DNA of 64,000 nucleotides from Candidatus Acutalibacter stercorigallinarum (GTDB lineage: Bacteria > Bacillota > Clostridia > Oscillospirales > Acutalibacteraceae). Positions 57,775 through 64,000 of this stretch are shown here, in pieces. The number at the start of each line of letters is the position of its first letter. Positions within the stretch are counted from its first letter, which is position 1. The position numbers were made by a program, and so were the translations under genes. Where the stretch lies: contig DXIW01000021.1 in NCBI GenBank assembly GCA_019112625.1, forward strand, positions 1 through 64,000. The letters are read 5' to 3'. A model generated the notes under the pieces. The model made no database searches. It saw only the letters and a list, made by a program, of their open reading frames with translations, and was not told where the DNA came from.

Positions 57775-60033
57775 ATGTTGTTCCAAGATAAGACGAAAAG
57801 CCCCCGGGAGCGGGCGGAGGACCTGCTCTCCCGGCTGAGCCTGCGGGAAAAGGTAGGGCAGGTGAACCAGCGGCTGTACGGGTTTGCCTCGTACACCCGG
57901 GAGGGGGAGGAGATCGCCCTGGCCCCGGAGCTCACCGTCGAGGTGGAGCGTTACGGCGGGCTGGGGGTGCTGTACGGCCTGTACCGGGCAGACCCCTGGT
58001 CGAAAAAGGACTTCTCCAACGGGCTGTACGGCCGGTACATGAAAAAAGCCTACAACCAGGTGCAGCGGTATGTGATGGAGCACTCCCGGTTCGGCATCCC
58101 CGTGCTGATGAGCACCGAGTGCCCCCACGGCCACCAGGCCCTGGACGGCTACCTGCTGCCGGTGAACCTGGGGGTGGGCGCCGCCTGGAACCCGGCGCTG
58201 ACCCAGGAGGCCTACGGCGTCTGCGGGAAGCAGCTGAAGGAGCTGGGGGTGCACTACTCCCTTATGTCCATGCTGGACGTGCTGCGGGACCCCCGCTGGG
58301 GCCGCAGTGAGGAGTGCTACGGCGAGGACCCCTGCCTGGGGAGCCAGCTGGCCAAGGCGGCAGTCACCGGGTGCCAGGAGGCCGGGGTGCCGGTGGTGGC
58401 CAAGCACTTCTGCGCCCAGGGGGAGACCACCGGGGGCGTGAACGCCAGCGCCGCCCGCATCGGCGAGCGGGAGCTGCGGGAGATCCACCTGCCCGCCATG
58501 AAGGCCTGCTGCGATGCCGGGGTGAAGGGCGTGATGGCGGCCTATAACGAAATCGACGGGGTGTTCTGCCACGGGAACCCCTGGCTGCTGAAAAAAGTCC
58601 TGCGGGAGGAGATGGGCTTTACCGGCGCGGTGATGGCCGACGGCTGCGCCATCGACCGGCTGGACAGCCTGACCGGGTCCTCTGCCGCCTCGGGGGCCAT
58701 GGCCCTGGAGGCCGGGGTGGACATCGGCCTGTGGGACCAGGCCTTCTCCCACCTGGAGGAAGCGGTGGAGCAGGGGCTGGTCTCGGAAAAGGAGTTGGAC
58801 CGGGCGGTGCTGCTGGTACTGGAGCAGAAATTCGCCCTGGGGCTGTTCGAGCACCCCTATCTGGACGAGGAGGAGCCCGAAAACTTCAACGACCCGGCAG
58901 TGTACCCCCAGAGCCTGGAGCTGGCCCGGCAGGGGGCGGTGCTGCTGAAAAACGAGGGCCTGCTGCCTTTGCGGGCGGCGGGGAAGAAGATCGCCCTCAT
59001 CGGGCCCAACGCCGACAACCTGTACAACCAGCTGGGGGACTACACCCCCCAGCAGCCCGAGGGGGCGGGCGTCACCCTGCGGGAGGGGCTGCAGGAGCTT
59101 TTGGGGGAACAGATTCCCTATGCCCTGGGCTGCCCTGTGTGCGGGGTGGACGCCTCCGGCATCCCCGAGGCAGTGGAGCTGGCGAAGGCGAGCGACCTGG
59201 TGATCCTGGCCCTGGGCGGGTCCTCCAGCCGGTTCGCCGGGGCCACCTTCGACACCAACGGCGCCGCGGTGCTGGACGGCCCAGTGCAGATGGACTGCGG
59301 CGAGGGCATTGACTGCTCCACCCTGCGGCTGCCCGGCTGCCAGGAGGAGCTGGTGCGGGCGGTGGCCGCCACGGGCAAGCCGGTGGTGGCGGTGGTCATC
59401 GCCGGGCGGCCCTACGCCATCCCCGAACTGGCGGAGAAGGCCCAGGCGGTGGTGTACTCCTTCTATCCCGGCCCCTGGGGCGGCCTGGCCCTGGCCGAGG
59501 TGCTGCTGGGCAAGGTGAATCCCTCCGGCCGGCTGCCGGCCTCCCTGCCCCGGAGCGCGGGCCAGCTGCCTTGCTACTACAACCCCAAGGCCTCTTACCA
59601 GGCTACGCGCTACTGCGATGAGCAGCCCGGCGCCCTGTACCCCTTTGGGTACGGGCTCTCTTACACCCGGTTTGAGGCGGAGGGTGTCAGCTTCCCCGCC
59701 CCCATGAGCAAGGCGGACCTGGCCGCCGGGAAGAAGGCCCAGGTGCGCTTTACCCTGAAGAACACCGGCTCCTGCGACGGCTACGCCGTGGTGCAGCTCT
59801 ACATTCATGATGTGGCGGCCAGCACCGTGCGCAGGGTCAAGGAGCTGAAGGCCTTCCAGAAGGTGTGGCTCCCCGCCGGGACGGCGAAGGAGTACCTGCT
59901 GGAGCTGGGCGCGGAAGAGCTCTCCCTGTGGGATACGGCCATGCAGTTTACCCTGGAGCCCGGCGACTTTACGCTGTTCCTGGAGGAGGGTGGAACGGAG
60001 ATGGCTCGCGCCACCTTTACCGTGACCCCGTGA
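57775..60033 (+). CDS. GH3 beta-glycosidase, standard domain order
   Basis: 752 aa from ATG 57775, with GGGAGG 7 nt upstream (the start at 57754 lacks a site). GH3 N-terminal barrel with AKHF at 209-212 and nucleophile Asp289 in GAVMADGCAID, then the GH3 C-terminal sandwich (GAVLLKNEGLLPL, GPNADNLYNQLGDY) and a fibronectin-III-like domain (GYGLSYTRF onward). The ADGCAID block differs from the usual SDW, suggesting a specificity other than simple cellobiose. No signal peptide; cytoplasmic. It is divergent from the dehydrogenase/isomerase operon. Confidence 0.9.
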   Translation: MLFQDKTKSPRERAEDLLSRLSLREKVGQVNQRLYGFASYTREGEEIALAPELTVEVERYGGLGVLYGLYRADPWSKKDFSNGLYGRYMKKAYNQVQRYVMEHSRFGIPVLMSTECPHGHQALDGYLLPVNLGVGAAWNPALTQEAYGVCGKQLKELGVHYSLMSMLDVLRDPRWGRSEECYGEDPCLGSQLAKAAVTGCQEAGVPVVAKHFCAQGETTGGVNASAARIGERELREIHLPAMKACCDAGVKGVMAAYNEIDGVFCHGNPWLLKKVLREEMGFTGAVMADGCAIDRLDSLTGSSAASGAMALEAGVDIGLWDQAFSHLEEAVEQGLVSEKELDRAVLLVLEQKFALGLFEHPYLDEEEPENFNDPAVYPQSLELARQGAVLLKNEGLLPLRAAGKKIALIGPNADNLYNQLGDYTPQQPEGAGVTLREGLQELLGEQIPYALGCPVCGVDASGIPEAVELAKASDLVILALGGSSSRFAGATFDTNGAAVLDGPVQMDCGEGIDCSTLRLPGCQEELVRAVAATGKPVVAVVIAGRPYAIPELAEKAQAVVYSFYPGPWGGLALAEVLLGKVNPSGRLPASLPRSAGQLPCYYNPKASYQATRYCDEQPGALYPFGYGLSYTRFEAEGVSFPAPMSKADLAAGKKAQVRFTLKNTGSCDGYAVVQLYIHDVAASTVRRVKELKAFQKVWLPAGTAKEYLLELGAEELSLWDTAMQFTLEPGDFTLFLEEGGTEMARATFTVTP

Positions 60034-60253
60034 TCTGATGAGAACTATTTGAAAAAAGCCGAGGAAGCCTTAGCGTGAAAGGCCAGGAGTATCCCTCCCA
60101 CCCTTTCCCATCCCCAAAATCATGCGCACCCCTCACAAAACCAGCTTTGCACAGCCCCCACATAGCCGCCATCCGCCCCGGCATGCTATCTAGATAAAGT
60201 CAACTTCAAGCGGGCGCTCGTTTGTCTTTTCCTCCAAAATGGGCGGGAGGCCC
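60034..60253. other. Intergenic stretch without a gene
   Basis: No convincing ORF. It contains a degenerate copy (60102-60122, beginning CCTTTCCCATCC) of a sequence also at 48365-48386, and a TATCTAGATA palindrome (60187-60196). No clear terminator of the GH3 gene. Confidence 0.5.
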
Positions 60254-60282
60254 TTGACATCCGCTGGAAAACAAGATATTCT
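60254..60282 (+). promoter_or_regulatory. Promoter of the FecBCD-like operon
   Basis: Perfect TTGACA (60254-60259), 17-bp spacer, TATTCT (60277-60282). The start of transcription is about 205 bp before the first gene, leaving a long structured leader. Confidence 0.7.
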
Positions 60283-60288
60283 AAAAAA

Positions 60289-60432
60289 GAATTTTGGCAG
60301 GAAGCCAACCGGAAGGCGCAAATGCTTTCGCAAGTTGAGATGGATCAATGTTTTGAAACCAGCACCTAACGAGAAAACGTCAAGAAGGCGTGCTGTTCCC
60401 CAGCAGGGGAGCGGTGCGCCTTTTGTTTTTTG
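60289..60432 (+). promoter_or_regulatory. Riboswitch- or attenuator-like leader of the FecBCD-like operon
   Basis: Hairpins TTGGC/GCCAA (60294-60308) and GAAGGC/GCTTTC (60312-60329) precede CAGCAC (60360-60365), which can pair with GTGCTG (60390-60395). That pairing would break the terminator stem formed by 60385-60400 with 60405-60422, which is followed by TTGTTTTTTG. An antiterminator/terminator switch in front of a transporter is the hallmark of a riboswitch; I could not assign a known class. Confidence 0.55.
60385..60432 (+). terminator. Leader terminator before the FecBCD-like genes
   Basis: AAGGCGTGC...TTCCCC pairs with GGGGAGC...GTGCGCCTT around an AGCA loop, then TTGTTTTTTG. It is placed upstream of the genes, so it is conditional. 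Confidence 0.7.
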
Positions 60433-60494
60433 TCCGCGGCGCAGCGACAGGCGCCGCGAAAAATCAGTCTGTGCGGGGGAAAAGAGGCAGCAGC

Positions 60495-61601
60495 GTGGAA
60501 AAAGCGAGCAGCTCCAACATAGTACAACAGAAAAGTGAAAAAAGCGCCGGTGGGATCGCGGGGTATTACCGCTCCATCCGGAAAAAGTGGTTCCTTTTAC
60601 TGGGCCTTGCCGTCCTGACGGCGTTTCTGATGCTGGCGTCCGCCAACGCCGGTTCATCGGACCTGTCCCTGGGGGAAGTGTGTCGGGCCCTGCTGGGGCT
60701 TGGGGACGAACGCTCCTTTGTGGTGATCTGGCGGCTCCGGATGCCCCGCGTTATCGGGGCGGTAGTGGCCGGGGCGGGGCTTGCCATCGCCGGATGTGTG
60801 ATGCAGACCTGCCTGAAGAACCCACTGGCCAGCCCCTCCACCCTGGGGGTGTCGGCGGCGGCTACCTTTGGCGCCAACTTCTCCATCATCGTGCTGGGGG
60901 CAGGAGCTGTGACCAGCGCCTCCTCCGGCGCTGTGACCATCTCCCAGCCCTGCCTGGTGACGGTGAGCGCCTTTGTGTGTTCCCTGGGGGCGGTCCTGCT
61001 GATTTTGGCCCTTTCCAAGCTGCGCAGCTTTTCACCGGAGTCCATGGTGCTGGCGGGCACAGCACTCAGCTCCCTGTTTTCCGCCGGGACCACCATCATC
61101 CAATATTTTGGCGACGACGCGGGCATCGCCGCCGCGGTGTTCTGGACCTTCGGCGACCTGGGCCGTGTCTCCTGGCAGGAGAACGGCATCCTGGCCCTGG
61201 CGGTGGGGGCGGCCCTGGTGTATTTCCTCTTTATGCGCTGGAACTACAACGCCATGGCAAACGGCGAGGAGCTGGCCCGCAGCCTGGGGGTAAAAACCAG
61301 CCGTGTGCGGTTTTGGGGGCTGCTGCTTTCCTCCCTGCTGACAGCGGTTTCCGTGGCATTTATGGGGATGATCGGCTTTATCGGCCTGATCGCCCCCCAA
61401 ATCATGAAACGGGTAGTCGGCTCCGACCACCGGTTCCTGCTCCCTGCCTCTGCCTTGCTGGGCGCCGCGGTGCTGCTCCTGGCGGACACAGCGGCCCGCT
61501 CGGTGCTCTCTCCCGTTGTCCTGCCGGTGGGGGCGGTCACATCTCTTTTGGGGACGCCCCTGTTTTTTTATCTGCTGTTAAGGGGGAGAAAAGCGAAATG
61601 A
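60495..61601 (+). CDS. FecCD-family ABC importer permease
   Basis: 368 aa from GTG 60495, with GAGG 7 nt upstream; the ORF runs further 5' through the leader terminator, so the earlier starts are excluded. About nine to ten helices; the family motifs RMPRVIGAVVAGAGLAIAGC and GFIGLIAPQIMKRVVGSDHR are present. BtuC/FecD fold for iron-siderophore, heme, cobalamin or molybdate/tungstate import. The stop overlaps the ATPase start (ATGA). Confidence 0.9.
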   Translation: MEKASSSNIVQQKSEKSAGGIAGYYRSIRKKWFLLLGLAVLTAFLMLASANAGSSDLSLGEVCRALLGLGDERSFVVIWRLRMPRVIGAVVAGAGLAIAGCVMQTCLKNPLASPSTLGVSAAATFGANFSIIVLGAGAVTSASSGAVTISQPCLVTVSAFVCSLGAVLLILALSKLRSFSPESMVLAGTALSSLFSAGTTIIQYFGDDAGIAAAVFWTFGDLGRVSWQENGILALAVGAALVYFLFMRWNYNAMANGEELARSLGVKTSRVRFWGLLLSSLLTAVSVAFMGMIGFIGLIAPQIMKRVVGSDHRFLLPASALLGAAVLLLADTAARSVLSPVVLPVGAVTSLLGTPLFFYLLLRGRKAK

Positions 61602-62353
61602 GACTGGAAGTGCGTGACCTTCGGTACGGCTACACCCCAGAGCGGGAGGTGGTGAAGGGCGTGTCCTTCACCGTCCGGGCGGGGGAGTGCGTGGCAGTGC
61701 TGGGGACAAACGGTGTGGGAAAGACCACCATGCTCAAGTGCATTAACCGCGTCATCCGCCCCCAGGCGGGGGAGGTACTGGTGGACGGGCGGCCGGTCCA
61801 CCGGCTTTCCGGGCGGGAGCTGGCCCAGCGGATTGGCTACGTTCCCCAGGTCTGTGAATTCGCGGACAGCTCGGTGTTTGACGCCGTCCTCTTGGGGAGA
61901 AAGCCCTTTCTTCAGTGGGACGTGACCAAGCGGGACCTGGAGATTGTTCAGGAAGTACTGCGGCGGATGGGCCTGGAGGAATATGCCCACCGGGAGGTAA
62001 ACGCCCTCTCCGGCGGGGAGCGGCAGAAGGTGTCCATCGCCAGGGCCCTGGCCCAGCAGGCGCCGGTGCTGCTGTTCGACGAACCCACCAGCAGCCTGGA
62101 CCTGCGCAACCAACTGGAGGTGCTGGACATGACGAAACAGGTGGTGCGCCAGCAGGGCCTGGCGGCGGTGGTCATCCTCCACGACCTGAACCTGGCCCTG
62201 CGCTTCGCGGACCAGTTTCTGGTGATGAAAGAGGGGGCCGTGTGCGCTTTCGGGGGCCGGGAGGTGGTGGACCCGGGGATGATTTGGGAAGTGTACGGCG
62301 TCCAGGCCCAGGTGCTGGAGGTGAATGGGCGGCCGGTGGTGGTCCCCCAATGA
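61598..62353 (+). CDS. FecE/BtuD-type ABC importer ATPase
   Basis: 251 aa, ATG 61598. Walker A GTNGVGKTTMLK, signature LSGGERQKVSIARALAQ, Walker B LLFDEPTSSLD, H-loop LHDLN. Partner of the FecCD permease. Confidence 0.92.
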   Translation: MRLEVRDLRYGYTPEREVVKGVSFTVRAGECVAVLGTNGVGKTTMLKCINRVIRPQAGEVLVDGRPVHRLSGRELAQRIGYVPQVCEFADSSVFDAVLLGRKPFLQWDVTKRDLEIVQEVLRRMGLEEYAHREVNALSGGERQKVSIARALAQQAPVLLFDEPTSSLDLRNQLEVLDMTKQVVRQQGLAAVVILHDLNLALRFADQFLVMKEGAVCAFGGREVVDPGMIWEVYGVQAQVLEVNGRPVVVPQ

Positions 62354-62376
62354 GTGTTGCGAAAGGAGTTTTTTCG

Positions 62377-63504
62377 ATGAGACTATGGCGAAAAGTGCTG
62401 GCGATCCTGGCGGCGGGGGCCCTGGCGCTGGGTCTGGCCGCCTGCGGCGGTCCAGGGGAGGGGAACAGCAGTGCGGCGGTCAGTTCCGCCGCGGGAGACG
62501 CCATCGAGGTGACAGACCTGGCCGGCCGCTCTGTGGCCATTCCCGCCGGGGCGGACAGCTTCGCCTGCATCGGGCCCGGCTGCCTGCGGTTGTACTGCTA
62601 TGTGGCGGAGAAAAGCCAGCTGGCGGGGATTGAGGACGTGGAAAAGACCTGGGGCCAGGCGGGGCGGCCCTACGCCATGGCCTTGGGTGATGTGGAGGGG
62701 CTCGCCGCCATTGGCCCCGGCGGCCCCGGCAGCGCCCCGGACGCCGAGCGGCTGTTCGCCTCTGGCGCGGACGTGGTGTTTTCCACCTACGCCATGGAGC
62801 CGGCGGAGATCCAGGAATTGCAGGAAAAGATCTCCATCCCGGTGGTGGCGCTGAGCTACGGGGAGGCGAGCCTTTTTTCGGAGGAGGTAAACCAGTCCTT
62901 GGAGCTTATCGGCCAGGTGACGGGGAACGAGGCGCGGGCGGAGGAGCTGATCCAGTATTTCGCCGAGGCGGAAGCTGACCTTCAAAACCGCAGCGCGAAC
63001 GCTGGCGACCTGCCCACAGTTTACCTGGGCTGCCAGTCCTACCAGGGCAGCCACGGCATCGAGAGCACCACCGGGGACTACCCTCTCTTCGATGCGCTGA
63101 ACGCCCGGAATGTGGTGCGGGAGGCGGGCATCGGCGGGTATGTGACCCTGGACAAGGAAAAGCTGCTGGAGATGGACCCGGATATCCTCATCATCGACGC
63201 GGGCGGGCTCTCCATCTTACAGGAGGACTACGAGACGAATCCCGATTTTTACGATTCCCTTTCGGCTGTAAAGCAGGGGGACGTGTACTTGCAGCTGCCT
63301 TTTAACTACTATGCGACCAATATCGAGATCGCCCTGGCGGACGCCTATTACATCGGCACGGTGCTGTACCCCGACGCCTTCGCCGATGTGGACCCGGCGG
63401 AGAAATTCGATGAAATCTGCCAGGCTCTGCTGGGCATCGACGCCTATGATAAAATAGCGGAAACATACTTCGGGGGCTACCAGAAAGTGGCCCTGTCGAA
63501 TTGA
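62377..63504 (+). CDS. FecB/BtuF-type substrate-binding lipoprotein
   Basis: 375 aa, ATG 62377 after AAAGGAG. Lipobox GLAAC (Cys23), Ser/Ala linker, then a class III binding fold (IEVTDLAGRSVAIPAGAD, FACIGPGCLRLYCYV, PDILIIDAGG). The GPGCLRL stretch is characteristic of a metal/oxyanion-type subgroup that I associate with FmdE neighbours, which is recollection and not a search result. The ligand is unknown: molybdate/tungstate, a metal chelate or a corrinoid are candidates. Confidence 0.88.
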   Translation: MRLWRKVLAILAAGALALGLAACGGPGEGNSSAAVSSAAGDAIEVTDLAGRSVAIPAGADSFACIGPGCLRLYCYVAEKSQLAGIEDVEKTWGQAGRPYAMALGDVEGLAAIGPGGPGSAPDAERLFASGADVVFSTYAMEPAEIQELQEKISIPVVALSYGEASLFSEEVNQSLELIGQVTGNEARAEELIQYFAEAEADLQNRSANAGDLPTVYLGCQSYQGSHGIESTTGDYPLFDALNARNVVREAGIGGYVTLDKEKLLEMDPDILIIDAGGLSILQEDYETNPDFYDSLSAVKQGDVYLQLPFNYYATNIEIALADAYYIGTVLYPDAFADVDPAEKFDEICQALLGIDAYDKIAETYFGGYQKVALSN

Positions 63505-63520
63505 AAACGGAGGTATCACC

Positions 63521-64000
63521 ATGGATGAGACGAGAGAACTTTGGGAGAAGGCCGCGGCCTTCCACGGCCACGTGTGCGGGGGATTGACCATCGGCTACAA
63601 GGCGGCGCTGTACGCCATAGAGCTGCTGGGCATCACCTTTTCCCCGGACGAGGAGCTGGTGTGCGTGGCCGAAAACGACGCCTGCGGCTGCGACGCCATC
63701 CAGGCCATTCTGGGGTGCAGCATCGGCAAGGGGAATTTGCTCTTTCACATGACGGGGAAGCAGGCGTTCTCCTTTTACAACCGGAAAACAGGCAGGTCCG
63801 TCCGGTTGGTGCTGCGGCCCAGCGGGAAGCAGATGACCAGGGAGGAATCCTTTGCCTATTACCAGAGACAGGCACCAGCAGACATGTTCGACGTGAAGGA
63901 GACGAAGATCACCCTGCCGGAGCGGGCCCAGTTCTTCGAGTCCTGCGTCTGCGACGGCTGCGGCGAGGTCACCGGCGCCAACTGGCTCCGCCTGGCAGGG
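63521..64000 (+). CDS. FmdE-family protein, 3' end cut by the window
   Basis: 160 codons visible, open at the window end; ATG 63521 after GGAGG. FmdE/COG2191 pattern: FHGHVCGGLTIGYKAAL near residue 14-30, ENDACGCDAIQ near 51-61, then a C-terminal zinc-finger-like CVCDGCGEV. Originally named from formylmethanofuran dehydrogenase (Mo/W) operons, though no such enzyme occurs here. Linkage to an importer suggests handling of a metal or metallocofactor. It begins 16 bp after the binding-protein gene. Confidence 0.85.
   Translation, partial: MDETRELWEKAAAFHGHVCGGLTIGYKAALYAIELLGITFSPDEELVCVAENDACGCDAIQAILGCSIGKGNLLFHMTGKQAFSFYNRKTGRSVRLVLRPSGKQMTREESFAYYQRQAPADMFDVKETKITLPERAQFFESCVCDGCGEVTGANWLRLAG

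Noticed and set aside
60289..60432. Cobalamin riboswitch before the FecBCD-like operon
   Set aside because: No recognisable B12 box (GCCACTG) or the other conserved blocks; left as an unassigned leader.
1..64000. CRISPR arrays, tRNA or rRNA genes, insertion sequences, prophage
   Set aside because: No spaced direct-repeat arrays, cloverleaf sequences, transposase/integrase or phage genes were recognised on either strand.

Overview
The window is GC-rich and looks like the chromosome of an anaerobic gut Clostridium-type bacterium, most likely an Oscillospiraceae member of the Flavonifractor/Lawsonibacter/Intestinimonas kind. This is an inference from strong AGGAGG-type ribosome binding sites, Gram-positive lipoproteins, SLH domains, LytTR regulation, host-glycan glycosidases, an FmdE-family protein and a fructosamine (Amadori product) degradation pair. 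No rRNA, tRNA, CRISPR array, transposase or integrase was seen.

Layout. 1-1361: a membrane diguanylate cyclase cut by the window edge. 1645-13583: a host-glycan locus with a GH29 fucosidase, two uroporphyrinogen-decarboxylase-like proteins, an AraR-type regulator, a CUT1 sugar importer without its own ATPase and a GH38 mannosidase. 13770-15713: a Tet(M)-like GTPase starting at TTG. 15828-20132: a two-component system with a LanFEG/CprABC-type exporter. 20319-23982: a carboxylesterase, then frlD- and frlB-like genes. 24176-27835: a MacAB-type exporter whose adaptor carries an extra cytoplasmic N-terminal domain resembling an ECF sigma factor. 27887-30634: a two-component system and a divergent acidic lipoprotein. 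30933-32360: an SLH-anchored SGNH esterase. 32481-34901: a domain-permuted GH3 enzyme. 35124-38942: an ABC-2 exporter operon with a lipoprotein. 39116-42964: a TetR-family regulator, then an FtsH-paralogue operon. 43033-48224: a heterodimeric ABC exporter and a LytTR/GHKL two-component system. 48482-49447: a phosphoesterase. 49562-52769: another ABC-2 exporter. 52995-55392: a decaying second CUT1 importer. 55592-57478: a sugar isomerase/epimerase and a Gfo/Idh/MocA dehydrogenase. 57775-60033: a canonical GH3 enzyme. 60254-64000: a FecBCD-type importer with an FmdE protein, behind an attenuator-like leader.

The most striking signal is a shared promoter architecture found four times: CTTTAG-N5-CTTTAG-N10-TAyAcT (one copy has ATTAAG as its first half-site). 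It lies before the sigma-like/MacA fusion operon, before the acidic lipoprotein, before the two-component genes at 27887-29769 (opposite strand), and at an orphan site at 52887-52919. The 11-bp periodicity and 10-bp distance to the -10 are the geometry of an OmpR/PmrA-type activator box. This predicts one autoregulated envelope-stress regulon: two-component system, sigma-tethered exporter, lipoprotein and a possible small RNA.

Overall the region is dominated by ABC systems (eight, counting the decaying one), three two-component systems and glycan or Amadori-product catabolism. This fits a gut commensal that forages host and dietary glycoconjugates and defends its envelope against antimicrobial compounds.
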